Part shown: positions 46,601 through 57,937 of the stretch, piece by piece
Layout: each line of letters begins with the position of its first letter
Position numbering within the stretch: position 1 is the first letter of the stretch
DNA from: Purshia tridentata
Lineage: Eukaryota; Streptophyta; Magnoliopsida; Rosales; Rosaceae
Length of the DNA: 64,000 bases
Direction of reading: 5' to 3'
Assembly (NCBI GenBank): GCA_003254885.1
Contig: QANT01008106.1
Coordinates: 22,060-86,059, forward strand
Program-made: the position numbers and the translations under genes
Notes under the pieces: model-generated
The model's input: the letters and a program-made list of their open reading frames with translations, nothing else
Database searches by the model: none
Told to the model about the DNA's origin: nothing

Positions 46601-49600
46601 AGCTATACCTCTTCTTGTTCAGTATGATCGGTTGCTTTTTCAGAGCCAGGGCAGAAGATAATTTATATTAAAACACACACGTAAGTTGAAGAACCTTCGT
46701 GTTGGCAATAGAAGGTGCGAGGAGCATTGGGTTCTGACACGTGTCATGATACGTGGAACATGCTGGACTCTTTCGATAGGAGTGTAAATGAGCTGTAGCC
46801 TTATCTTCCTGCCACGGCCCAGTTACGAATGCAAATATTCAAGTCTTGGGCAGGCTACGGTTTCTGAACTCATGTGAATGGGCCTGTCTGGTCCAATAAT
46901 CATATCAAAGCAATTTCTTTTTTCATTGTATTTTTTCAAAAAGAAAAAAAGAAAAAGTTTCTGATTTTGTGATTGGATTAGACGAGCATATGAGTACATT
47001 ATACTATAGCTTAAAAGAAGAAAAAAAATGATTGGGGGTGAGCGTGTATACTGACAAAAGCTCATTTTGAGTGGTATAGCATAGAATGGTGCATCAAACG
47101 CAGCGTACAATCCTATCATGCTCTCTATAGGGTGTTTGACAATTTTGGGCAAGAGTACATGCACTCAAAGAAAAGAAAAAGTTGGGGCATCAGACTGGCA
47201 CGTGTTGTCATACAAGTAGTGGTGAATTTGGAACCAACGTACCACGTGCCGTAACTTGTAAGGAGTATTCATGCCCAAAATCACGTTCACGGACAGTGCC
47301 TGTTATGACTTATGATACGTCTCCATTCTCACGTTCACGGACGGACCCTGGCTTTTACATACGCTTGTAACTTGTAAAGAGTATTCATGTACGTCAAAAA
47401 TGAAACTTGAATTTGTTCTCTTTTAATTGAAAAAAATGAACTTTGATATCACACACAGTAAGATTGGAAAATGAAATTTTCTAGGCATTTACTCTCACTC
47501 CCACTCTTTGATGCATTTCTACAAACATATATATATTTCCCAACTATAAGAATCAAACTAAGATTCAAAATCGGTCTCTTTCTTTCTCAAGCACTTAATA
47601 ATGGAAGAAGAATTTTCCTATGAAAATGTGAGCATATGAATAAGTATTTGAAAAATGAGTCGTTGAATTGAAAGATTTAAACAGGTTAATAATATCACGT
47701 ACGTGTTTATACATATATAGTTTTGGATTAGTCAAGAAAAAGAAGATGTTGTGTGTACTTGAGTTTAAATTTAATATATTAATGAAGTGAATTGTCCAAG
47801 CCAGTATGAGATTCTGCTACTTGCACACGCATGCAGCCTGCGCTGTTTTCTTAAAGCCTCTCCTGTTTTAAGTAAGCATAAGAGCATAAGGCATGATGCA
47901 TATGTCAACGTAAGGTTTGATGATGACTGATGAGGAAGAAGAGCAAGTGCAAAAGGTACGTGGCTACACCTACCCAGCCTACAGTCTAGTACAACAGATA
48001 TTTGGTAACGTTTCTGTTACTCAAAAACTGCAACAGCAACAGCAACAGAACAGTAACCTCTGTATTGTACCTCTGTATCGTACCCCTGTATTCACCTTAA
48101 AAAGCTAAAAACCATTCATGCCGGCCTTTTAACAGTAACTTCTTCCACGACACTAAATTATTAGCTCACCTCTTAATATCGATGTTTCCGCAGGTTACCA
48201 AATTAATACTGTCCCAGCAGCACTGTGCATGCTCACTAATCAATCATGAGTTTTTCATCCTTTACAACTATTGCATTTCATGTAGATGATTTTTAATCTT
48301 TATCAATTGTATTGATCATATTTAAGATAATGAATAAAATGATGTGAAAAAGAAAGATAAAATGAATCTAATATTAGTTTTTTTGGATGAAAAATGAATC
48401 TAATAATGTGAGAAGAGAAGGTGTACAAATATACTTAAGTTTATGCATAAAAGAAGAATTTTACGTCAAATAATATATGGTACAGGCAGCAGAAGTTTGT
48501 GACTGATGTGTGGTTGACACCAAGACAGATAAAGCAGGTAATTTTGAGTTGCACAAGTAAGAATAATTAGGGTTCCACCCACCCCATTGTCAAATTAAAC
48601 CGGAGCCTCATGTGTTCTGCTAGGGTCCCCCAACCCCACCGACTTCATTCGTTTTCTTCTTTAATTTTTATTTCATGATTGCTTTTTATTTGTTTTTGTC
48701 TTTAGGGAAAGTTCCAGTTCATCCTTTGCATTGATCAATGCAAAAATGAATCTTCCAAGTTCCAATAGTGACATAATTAAAAGGAGCTTGTAATTTGTGA
48801 ACAAATAAACAACCAATATGTATTTCTATGCCCCATATATGGAACGGGAGAGGGTTATGATAGTCAATTATTTTTTTTTTTCATATTTTCTAAGTTCACT
48901 AATATATATTAAAAAAGCATATGTACGTGGGAGATTTCAGCTAGTAATGTTCTTCACACTACGACATAAGAAGAAAATTATTCGCATGATACTATGATAG
49001 GAGGGGAGTAGTGTTTTTTTCATTTTGGTGAATTAGGCGTCCGAACAGTTTGGAATCAAATAAATGAACTACACCAAAATGAACCGTTTCTAAATATATA
49101 GTACGTATCATTGACGTTAGAGGGAGTTCTTGTTGCTGCCGTTAGCTGATTTTTTTTAATTTGATAGAATAGGAGGAGGAGGGTTCGAATTCGTGCGTAA
49201 AGATGAGTTTTTATCTTCGGCCAATTAAGTCAACTCCCATTCACATCGTTAAGTGACTCTTGTAAAGGTTTGAGATTATAATTTTTAAAATGATGTAATG
49301 TAATTGTTCACTGATATCAATATATAGTACGTAATATTTATTTTTTTTTAAAGAAATATATGTGTTAGTTTATAAATCGTATTGCCACACAATAATCGTC
49401 TTCTATTCTATATTTTTGAATAATGAATCAAACAAGAACAATATACAAATAAATCCAACAGGAACAATATACAAATACAATCTTCCAAATGATAGATCTA
49501 TGTGCCAAATCATAAATACGACATAGAAGTTTTTTGAATTAAATGGGCATGGGCATGCAGTGCCCATTAGACTAAAACAAACCTTTGATCTCAGATTATG

Positions 49601-50841
49601 TATGGGGCAATATTGGGTCAAATAATATTGGAATGGAGCTCTTTTGGGAGGGATCTAACTTGAATCTAGGACTAGTTGAACGAAGCAAGTTTGCTAAAAA
49701 ATTCGATCTCTCTTGAAAAGAAGAGCTGATGTGATGATAAGATCTTTAAGTCCTTTTCTTTTTCTTGCTAAAGATGAGGGTGTAATTGAGGGGGACATGA
49801 ATAGTAATTCTCTTTCACCAAATAGTGTATAACCTTAGGATAAAAACTATCAAAAGCATAACCGTACAATTTAAAAGCCCGGCAACGATTTGGTCCTCGG
49901 TTTTAGACACACCTGCAACTATCAATCTATCATACATCCCCACTTAAATTTTAGAAAAAAATAAAGAGTAAAGGACCCCTACCCCCCTCTCTCTTTAGCC
50001 TTTCTCTTCATCCCTGACCAGCCTTGAAATGCCATTTTGACTCCAAGTCTCCAACCCAACAACAAAAGACCCTCTCTTTCTCTCTCCTTTGCCGACTGGT
50101 TAAGGGGCACTATTGCTTTGTTTTCGGGGGGGTCCCTAATGGGTCAGCTCATGCATTTGAGGAAGATCGGACAAATTAATATCAATATATTATAAATCTA
50201 TAGGGTTTGTGAAATGTTGGGAAAAAAGTGGATCCATCATAATATTGATGTAATTTCAGAATGAAAATGTAAAGATCGAGTACGTGATTAATTAGTACAT
50301 AGAAATTAGAGTACAAACGTTAATGTTAAAAGTTTTAGTAAAATTATAAACATTCTTGATAAAGAAAATACAATTCCATTGAACAGAGAGACAAACTTTG
50401 TACTCTTATAAAGAAAAATAAATTGAAAATAGTTTTTATGAATATCTGCGAGGTGACATTGATTATGAATTTATGATTACAGCAAATATTGGGAAGAAAA
50501 AGAAAAAGAACATAAAGCATAGGAAACCTTTGCGTAGGCTAAAGAGGGTACTCCAGGGCCTCATGACTGGGCTAGGGTCGTAGGGTAGACACCCGAATCC
50601 TGCGCCAAAGATTGGCTGACTCACGTGACGACATCTCCTTCATTCATCATCAAAATGATCAAATCAAATGAACCACGTACATTCCACCATTTTCCTCCCC
50701 CCTATATAACATTAACTTACATGTCCTCCTCCCAAAGGATCCAAACCCAAAACAAAAACCAAAACCAAGACCAATTACCCAGTCCTAGAGTAACCAGTTT
50801 TAGCTTAGCTACCTACCCTCGCTCTTCTTGTGTTTCTCAAA
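46601..50841. other. 4.2-kb intergenic between PEBP and bHLH genes
   Basis: It contains the PEBP promoter (46601 upward) and the bHLH promoter (to 50841). At 47225-47395 short direct repeats (TCACGTTCACGGAC twice; CTTGTAA(G/A)GAGTATTCATG twice) occur. Near 49170 GGAGGGTTCGAATTCG resembles a tRNA B box but lacks a partner A box. The rest is AT-rich with nothing I can support. Confidence 0.6.
50622..50709 (+). promoter_or_regulatory. bHLH gene promoter: G-box and TATA box
   Basis: A CACGTG G-box lies at 50622-50627 and a TATATAA box at 50703-50709, about 135 bases before the start codon. A CA-rich presumed 5' UTR follows. Spacing is normal for a plant TATA promoter. The G-box could bind bHLH or bZIP factors. 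Confidence 0.6.
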
Positions 50842-51465
50842 ATGGACTACTGTCCCGGAACTAATTGCTACTACACTAGCTCATCGGACGGGTCGTCTTC
50901 AGCCACGAAGATTAACATCAACGGCGGTGGTAAAGAGAAGACGACGTCCGTCAAGAAAGGCAAAGGAGGAGGAGTGAAGCTGTCGACGGACCCACAGAGC
51001 GTGGCGGCTCGGGAGAGGAGGCACCGGATTAGCGACCGGTTCAAGATCCTGCAGAGCTTGGTTCCCGGCGGGACCAAGATGGACACCGTGTCCATGCTGG
51101 AGGAGGCCATTCACTACGTCAAGTTCCTCAAAACCCAGATATGGCTTCACCAGACCATGATCAACTTTAATGCCGACGATGACGTCATCATCCCATCACC
51201 ATCGTCCCCATGTGTGTGTCTTAATAATAATAATCCAGTGCTTCCGGCTGCAGCTGCAACTGGTTCTGGTTTTGCTACTGTTTCTGCTTCTGCTGATCAA
51301 TACGCAGAGTACTACAACAACAACAATTTCAGTAGTAATTATTATAGTGCTGCAGTTCAAGTTCAACCGTCATGGTCATCACCAGCAATTCCATACCCAG
51401 ATTCATATAATTGCTTCCAAGGTCAAGAAACCATGCCCATGAATGATATCGAAGCTTTTATGTAA
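50842..51465 (+). CDS. bHLH transcription factor, LAX PANICLE1/ROX-like
   Basis: A single intronless frame of 207 residues starts at the ATG at 50842 ([14 protein letters not shown]). The bHLH domain covers about 51-100: [17 protein letters not shown] (basic part), [18 protein letters not shown] (helix 1 and loop), [18 protein letters not shown] (helix 2). The preceding [19 protein letters not shown] and the TQIWLHQ end match rice LAX1 and Arabidopsis ROX (bHLH140) as I remember them, rather than HECATE or INDEHISCENT. These regulators act in the nucleus to establish axillary meristems. The basic region has the Q-S-V-A-A-R form of this clade instead of the H-E-R of classical E-box readers. 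The C-terminal half is Asn/Ser/Tyr-rich, with the acidic end NDIEAFM. Confidence 0.9.
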   Translation: MDYCPGTNCYYTSSSDGSSSATKININGGGKEKTTSVKKGKGGGVKLSTDPQSVAARERRHRISDRFKILQSLVPGGTKMDTVSMLEEAIHYVKFLKTQIWLHQTMINFNADDDVIIPSPSSPCVCLNNNNPVLPAAAATGSGFATVSASADQYAEYYNNNNFSSNYYSAAVQVQPSWSSPAIPYPDSYNCFQGQETMPMNDIEAFM

Positions 51466-52305
51466 TATTATAGCTACCTAGCTAGCTTACTCTCTCTCTC
51501 CCTCTACTTGTGTATTAGTGACACGTCCTGGGTTAGCTGTGATTTGATTGTGAAGTAGTGGTGTATTTGATAACAAAATTAATGTTTGAACATTTTAGTT
51601 CTCTTTGTTGCTCTAAAAATGGAAAAGATCGATGTTTCCTGTACTGATTACTGAACCTGTCTTTGACTGATGACTAGATTAACAATTAAAGACTGAATGA
51701 TCCTCAAAGCGCTTGTTTATTGTCCACTGGTTTTTAGGCTGATCCGGGTAGATATATGTATTGCCAACTATAAACTTCTTCATGGGTAACACTCTCTTTA
51801 GTCTCCTCAAGTCTTAGTGGGAGTTTGCTTCTACAAAAGGGCCGGCCCGCAACGATTTACTAAAAAGTAGCGTGTGACCGATGACATCAGATGATATGAA
51901 TCTATTAAAAAATTACAAATTTACAGCACATTGAAATATTTTTTTATTGAGATAACTTGAATTTTTTTTAACATTGGAGTGAGAAGTATTACTAGACGTT
52001 AAAATTAAGAATTTCTTAACAAGATATTAATGATGGGACACCTATTATAATTGGAGGCTTTGTACCTAAGTCAGCAGACATGTAATACTACTGCATGTCA
52101 ATAATTTATTACAAATGATATGTATGTTTAAATGAAAAGTAGAGTATGTATAATAGAGATGGATAGAATGTTAACAAGAAAATAAATTTTAAAAAATTTA
52201 CTGTAGTTTAAATTGAATTTGAAACATCAAACATAAATATCTTGTCTTATCCATAATGCTATGATCATTACTTTAGATAACCTATTACTAATTAATAAAA
52301 ATTTA

Positions 52306-52572
52306 GGGCAAACATCAATTTAGTAGCTCAAGTATATTTTGTATTGCAAGTTAATACCCCAGTTCAATTTTGAATTTTTTAGTACATCTAGGCAGACATT
52401 TAGCATCTGCATCAGTGCCACATTATCACTTAATAACCTTCCTGACGGAAAATTTAACGGAGTAATGTATTTGCCCAAAAATAGAAGTTGAGGTACTAAA
52501 AATTCAAAATTTAATTGGGAGTACTAACTTACAATACAAAATATACTTAAGGTACTAAATTGCAATTTGGTC
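52306..52572. mobile_element. Mutator-type MITE with perfect 9-bp target duplication
   Basis: The 267-bp element is flanked by AAAAATTTA on both sides (52297-52305 and 52573-52581). Its ends form an inverted repeat of about 75-90 bp: both arms carry CAATTTAGTA, AAGTATATTTTGTATTG, AAGTTA and TTTTGAATTTTT, leaving only a short loop, so it could fold into one long hairpin. A 9-bp duplication points to Mutator-type transposition. It encodes nothing. Confidence 0.9.
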
Positions 52573-52633
52573 AAAAATTTATTACCTTTAATTCAAAAAC
52601 TATTATTAGAATTAACAATTATATCATGTATAG

Positions 52634-53750
52634 TGTCACGGTCCGACTTTTCACGCAGCAGAATATGACCGTGCGGCACCAAGATTCCTCTGAACCAAGG
52701 CCAGCCATCATTTCTCGTATGCTTCATCCATGATTTTGACCTATCTCAAGGTTTGCCAACAAGAACTACTCCCTTAAGTCTTGCTCACAACGACTATAAG
52801 ATCGCTTCCTTGTGCCAATGATTGTTAGCCAAGACACTCGCCCAACCGATAAGTTCTTATAGTGCCGGCATTCCATTCTCTATATCGGGTCTTGCCTTGT
52901 TCGCACATCATTGTCTGTCATGGCACTAAGGGCTAGCTCATGCCCATAGTCTTTTCCTCGAGTTGAACATGCAAACCGACTGGCGAGCATGCCACCCGAT
53001 TAAGCAATCCTTCTCCGATGCCCCACATTTGTCCTTACTCGTTAACACAGGGTCGCCCCTTCCGTGTGTGCTAGCGTCATCTCTTATGCATGGCCGAACC
53101 CAAGGCGATGCCCTCGTTGAGTACTCCATGGTCATTGCGCACCATGAAGTCCCCAGGAGTTCAGATATAGCTTACATGTTAAGCATATTGCACGACATAA
53201 GGAAATATCTCTTGTAGCCTCATCAACACGCGCGCAGCGCAATACAAGCACTTCCTCTCGCTTGTATTGTCCGTGTCACCTCTTGTGCCATGGAGACATA
53301 AAACTGCCCTTTGGAAGTCATATGCCCGCCCCCTAGGTCCCTAAAGGGCCCTAGAGTAGCTCGCTTAACACCCCATAGGTGAGGGTGTCGAGGGTGGTGG
53401 ACAACTTGACACCATGTCTCTCCCTAAAAGCATTTTATGTGTTTTTTCCTAAAATAGGAGGAAACATCACTTTGCGCGAGTAGTCATAATGACTCATAAT
53501 AAATTCATTCGAACTCAAAATAACGATCCGTCAGTTGTGTTGGACTCATTTCGACCTCCCGAATTCATTGGTATTTTTATATTTCCCAAATTCCCACCAG
53601 AAGGACTCGAAATTGCCAATTTACAGAAATGCCCTTCTACGCGCACAACCCGGCCACTCTTTGCCAAACGAATGCCAATCTCTTGCCATTTAACCCTCCA
53701 TACTGCATGTTAATGTCACAGATGCTTGACTCCAAAAGCAGACCGTGACA
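52634..53750. mobile_element. Solo LTR of an LTR retrotransposon
   Basis: The 1117-bp sequence begins TGTCACGGTC and ends GACCGTGACA, a perfect 10-bp terminal inverted repeat of TG...CA form. It is flanked by TATAG (52629-52633) and TGTAG (53751-53755), a 5-bp duplication with one mismatch. Its base composition is more even than the surroundings. No primer-binding site, gag or pol follows, so it is most likely a solo LTR left by recombination between the two LTRs. The superfamily (probably Ty3/Gypsy from its length) is not proven. Confidence 0.8.
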
Positions 53751-54526
53751 TGTAGCACCATAGCACGTCAATTCTTCTGAGATCTATTTGCATGACCTTC
53801 TCTCGATGAAGGAAGTGATTGGCAAACTGCTTTTTCCCAATGCTTTCAACGGCCCATTGGGCTACAAGGCTAGGACGCATCACTATTTGTGGACCCTCTG
53901 GTCACGAGTGAGCCCATATTTGGCCCATAAATTATTTGGTTCCAAAGCGCGAAACATAACGACATAATTAGAGCATTGGCGGAATCGCCGGAAATGTAAT
54001 ACGCATAAACAATTGAATGCCATTTTTGGCTACCAATTTCAACCTTGTGACGCTGTGGTGATCGTATGGAGCACATCCCATTTTGCAAAGAAGGGAGAGA
54101 GAATTAATGGCATACTTGTGCCCAGGTCTGACCCCTACAATTTAATAATTTTATACACGTCTTCTTTTTGTTTTGCTAAATATATCTCTCTTTTCGCCGC
54201 AATTTTATGCCCCTGTATTTCTATAGTAGTTCAAATACTCTCTCCACTTGTTTGATGAAATTCCTGACTGAATATCATCGGCATAATTCTGCTATGCTTG
54301 TTTCACGTACAACACCAAGACAGAAAAACTCAGTTCAGATTTAGGTAGACAGGGACATTGTCTCTTGACCATGCAAACCACAAAATTATATATACAGGCT
54401 CTGTTCTTGTCACCACCACTTTGGGTTGGTAATTATGAATGTGTAAACCAAAGAAGTAAAAAACTAAATGTGAAAGAAAGAAAGAAAGAACATTAAAAAC
54501 AAAAACAAAAAATTGTGTGATTGTGT

Positions 54527-57500
54527 CTATGAAGAAAATGAGTACAAAGAGGAAGAAGAAGATGAAATTGGTGGTGAGAAACGGCATGTACACTTTGGGT
54601 CATGGATGGCCCTCTTCCTATTCATATCAATTTTTGAACAAAACACACAATATGTACCTCTGAATCCTTTGTCTGCTGATTCATTCTTATCCTCGTCGTA
54701 GTCTTCTGTAAAATAAGTGCTCTCTTCTTCAAAATCTTCTTCCGCATCATCATCCCATTCGTCACGAGTTTTGTATGTAAATCCCATCATTGGAAGAATT
54801 ACCAGAAGAATTTTGTCAATGCTGTCGTCCAACCAATTTTTCCCTTCCTCCCACAAGACTAAGAGAATAACAACAACTCCTGCTCCCACTCCAAACCCCA
54901 CTCCAGTATATATGGACTGCCAATCAAACTCAATTCCCAATGCTTTCTGTGCAGCATCTGCGGAGTTGCTGCCCGAGTCACTGCCATTACTGCATGTCAG
55001 CTTCAGAGGTGGTCCACATAATCCTTTATTCCCTTCGAAAGAAGCTGCTTCAAATGTTGAAAACTGAGCACCAGTTGGAATCTTCCCGACCAGTTGATTG
55101 TGTGAGACATTTAGGAACGAAAGGAAATTAAGGTTTACAAACTCTGGTGGGATTGGCCCACTCAGGTTGTTATTTGAAAGGTCTAAGGACTCAAGTTGTG
55201 CCAAGTTACCTAAAGATGATGGGATTGCGCCCATGAGAGCATTACTCGACAAGTTGAGACCATATAGCGATCTGAATTCTCCTATTTCCTTAGGTATTGA
55301 TCCGCTGAACTGGTTGTCCGAGATGTCAATCGAGGTGAAGACAGTTAGAATCTTTACCAACTCCATCTCTAGACCTTTGGTGGTAACTGTTATAGCATCC
55401 TGGTAATATATTGGAGAAAATTTCATGACCTCAAATCGAAGGTGATTTAACTTTGACTGGGTATCATCTTCCTCAATCATCATAGCCCGCCAGGTTGTCA
55501 AGCATCTTCCTGGTATTTTACCACTAAAATTGTTGTGAGCTATGTCCATAATTTGAAGATTTGGCCAGGTGCCATTGATCTTGGAACATCCAATGCGTTC
55601 ATGAAAATTGTTGGATCGCAGAACAAGTACACGCAATGTGGATATGGTCTTCAACAAGCAAGGAAAGATATCACTTATGTGATTGTTTCCAATGTTAAAA
55701 ACCTCTAACATAGTGCAATTGGCTAGAGATTTTGGAAACTGACCTTCTAACTGATTTTCACTGAGATCTAGAGTTTTTAAACTGCAATGCCTCGGAAATT
55801 TATCAGGAATAGTGGCGGAAAGCTTGTTTCTCCTTAAATTAAGTACTGCAAGAGTCCCGCTCATTGCAGTCAAGCATTTGGGAATCATGCCACTCAAAGA
55901 ATTATTGGAGAGATCTAGAACCTGAAGATACAACGCATTGCATATTGATTCTGGAATGATTCCATGAAATTTATTGCTTGAAAGAGAGAGGAACACGGGG
56001 AACGTAAGGAAATCACCTATGTTAGTTGGTATGATAGAGCTGAAGTTATTTCTTGAGTAATCCAGATAAGTGGCGAATGGTGGAAGAATTGGGATTTGTC
56101 CTTGAAGCTGGTTAGAATGAAGGTCAAGCATATACAGAGTAGAAGTAAGGTTAAGTAAAGGACCTTCTAGAGTTACCAGGAAGTTGCAAGAAAGATTTAG
56201 TTGCTGAAGATGAGTGAGCTTCCAAATCCAGTTGGGTATCTCACCATGAATCTGGTTGACTGAAAGGTCCAAAATCATTAATCTAGATTGATTTCTCAAG
56301 AAATCAGGAAATGTTCTTAACTTTCCAGAAGCCAATTTCAATGTGGTAATCTGGGGAAAGGAGGAAAGCGAGGAACTGTTATCATTATAACTGATCAACA
56401 AGCTATTGTATGACAGATCAAGATTCGAAAGATTTTTGAACTGCTGTAGACCATTAAGTGGAAAGGAGCCACTAAAGTTGTTTGAAGAAAGTGAAAGAAT
56501 CTTAAGCCCTCGGAGATTAAAGATGGACATGGGTATTGGCCCTTCCAAATTGTTGCTACTCAAATCAATGGTGTCCAGTAAGTAAGAAGAAATATCATCA
56601 AATTCAAGCAATTGACCTGATAATTCATTGTTGGAAAGCTGTAGTTTCTGCAGCAGGGGAAGAGAAAACAAGGACAACGGAATACTCCCATTAAGTCGAT
56701 TGCTTCGCAAGTCAAGATTCACCAGATTAGTAAGGCTTTCCCAATGAGAGGAATCAATCTGACCTGTAAGATGATTGGAGGAAAGAATTATTTGGGTCAA
56801 ATTCTTGGCCATACGGAAAAATGGAACTGAACCATTAAACTTGTTCGACGACAAGTCCAAATAAACCAACTGTGTAAGGTTTGCCATTGATTTGGGGATT
56901 GGTCCAGTGAAATTGCAACTTGGAAGTTCGATTCTGGACAGCATATTGAGGTCACCAATCGAGTCCGGCAATAACCCTGAAAAATTTGTCAGTGTGAGAA
57001 CTAGGGACCGAAGATATCCATTCTTTGGAAATTCTGGTAAGGAACCCTGAAGCTGTACGTTATTCGATAGATCAATAGTCTGTAGTGTAGGCACCTGGAA
57101 GATCTTCTTTGGAAATTTACCATATAGTCCAGAACCACTGAGGCGCAGAGAAGTCAAATTTGTGAAGTTCCAGAAGAATTCTGGAACTGGAGAAGACAAA
57201 TTATTATTGTCTAGATTAATAACTGAGAGGGAGTGAAGGTTCAGCAATGAAGAATCAATAGGCCCTGAAAGAGTACAACTGGACAAGCTCAACACCTTCA
57301 GCTTTGGCAGGGAAGATGATATTGCCTTGCACCAGTCAGCCCCCTGTGCTGATATGTTTACACCATCAAGATGAAGTTCAATAAGCTCTGAAAGGTTCCC
57401 AATGAGCAAATTCAAATTTGGGTTCTCAAGTTTCAGTGGAATCCCGGATGAGTAAATGGAGCTAGTAGATAAATCAAGAATTACCAACCTTGTCAAGTGC

Positions 57501-57937
57501 GAAATCTCAATTGGAACCTGCCCTGCAAAGCCAGTATTTGTCAAATTCAAGTTACTCAAACTGGTTAGCTCACCAAACTTGGATGGAATCTGAGCCAAAT
57601 TGAAGTTGTTATAAGCCAAATTCAGGTTCTCAATGTACTGCAGGCTGAAAAGGGTAGAATTCTCAAGTCCGCCCGAAATTGATTCGCTGCTTAAGTCGAG
57701 ATGGGTAACACAACCGCCTTTGCACGACACACCTTCCCAAAAACAGTAATCTGAGCCATTATTCCACTTCACAAGCTTTGTAGATGATGCAGCCTTAAAT
57801 TGGAGGGTGTTCTTCAATTGGAGCAACAAAGATAGCTGATCAGTGGGACATTGGCTAGAGACCACAAATATATGGAGGCTGAGTGAAACATAGAAAATGG
57901 GCATCAAGAACAGCCATGAAAACAGAGGAATTCTCAT
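54527..57937 (-). CDS. LRR receptor-like protein, copy A (RLP, Ve1-like class)
   Basis: One uninterrupted frame of 1136 residues starts at the ATG at 57937; the open frame upstream has no ATG. Order: signal peptide (about 1-28), N-terminal cap with the paired cysteines (CPTDQLSLLLQLKN, then W-x-DYCFWEGVSC), about thirty extracellular LRRs with many N-glycosylation sites, an island region (YYQDAITVTTKGLEMELVK), final LRRs, a C-terminal cap with GLCGPPLKLTC, a Gly-rich transmembrane span (about 1006-1028) and a 108-residue tail. There is no kinase domain, so it would signal through SOBIR1-type partners, as known for this class. The tail is unusually acidic (DDDAEEDFEEE) and then Cys-rich (YCVFCSKIDMNRKRAIHDPKC). 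It forms a tandem pair with copy B. Ligand unknown; probably plasma-membrane immune receptor. Confidence 0.95.
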   Translation of the reverse strand: MRIPLFSWLFLMPIFYVSLSLHIFVVSSQCPTDQLSLLLQLKNTLQFKAASSTKLVKWNNGSDYCFWEGVSCKGGCVTHLDLSSESISGGLENSTLFSLQYIENLNLAYNNFNLAQIPSKFGELTSLSNLNLTNTGFAGQVPIEISHLTRLVILDLSTSSIYSSGIPLKLENPNLNLLIGNLSELIELHLDGVNISAQGADWCKAISSSLPKLKVLSLSSCTLSGPIDSSLLNLHSLSVINLDNNNLSSPVPEFFWNFTNLTSLRLSGSGLYGKFPKKIFQVPTLQTIDLSNNVQLQGSLPEFPKNGYLRSLVLTLTNFSGLLPDSIGDLNMLSRIELPSCNFTGPIPKSMANLTQLVYLDLSSNKFNGSVPFFRMAKNLTQIILSSNHLTGQIDSSHWESLTNLVNLDLRSNRLNGSIPLSLFSLPLLQKLQLSNNELSGQLLEFDDISSYLLDTIDLSSNNLEGPIPMSIFNLRGLKILSLSSNNFSGSFPLNGLQQFKNLSNLDLSYNSLLISYNDNSSSLSSFPQITTLKLASGKLRTFPDFLRNQSRLMILDLSVNQIHGEIPNWIWKLTHLQQLNLSCNFLVTLEGPLLNLTSTLYMLDLHSNQLQGQIPILPPFATYLDYSRNNFSSIIPTNIGDFLTFPVFLSLSSNKFHGIIPESICNALYLQVLDLSNNSLSGMIPKCLTAMSGTLAVLNLRRNKLSATIPDKFPRHCSLKTLDLSENQLEGQFPKSLANCTMLEVFNIGNNHISDIFPCLLKTISTLRVLVLRSNNFHERIGCSKINGTWPNLQIMDIAHNNFSGKIPGRCLTTWRAMMIEEDDTQSKLNHLRFEVMKFSPIYYQDAITVTTKGLEMELVKILTVFTSIDISDNQFSGSIPKEIGEFRSLYGLNLSSNALMGAIPSSLGNLAQLESLDLSNNNLSGPIPPEFVNLNFLSFLNVSHNQLVGKIPTGAQFSTFEAASFEGNKGLCGPPLKLTCSNGSDSGSNSADAAQKALGIEFDWQSIYTGVGFGVGAGVVVILLVLWEEGKNWLDDSIDKILLVILPMMGFTYKTRDEWDDDAEEDFEEESTYFTEDYDEDKNESADKGFRGTYCVFCSKIDMNRKRAIHDPKCTCRFSPPISSSSSSLYSFSS

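Larger units (their letters stand above)
51466..54526. other. 3.1-kb intergenic between bHLH gene and RLP-A, with two insertions
   Basis: The bHLH 3' UTR is followed by AT-rich DNA, a Mutator-type MITE (52306-52572) and a solo LTR (52634-53750), both listed separately. From 53840 to 54330 the base composition is more even, with two GGCCCA-type motifs (near 53850 and 53919), but no protein is recognised. The last bases are the presumed 3' UTR of RLP-A. Confidence 0.65.
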
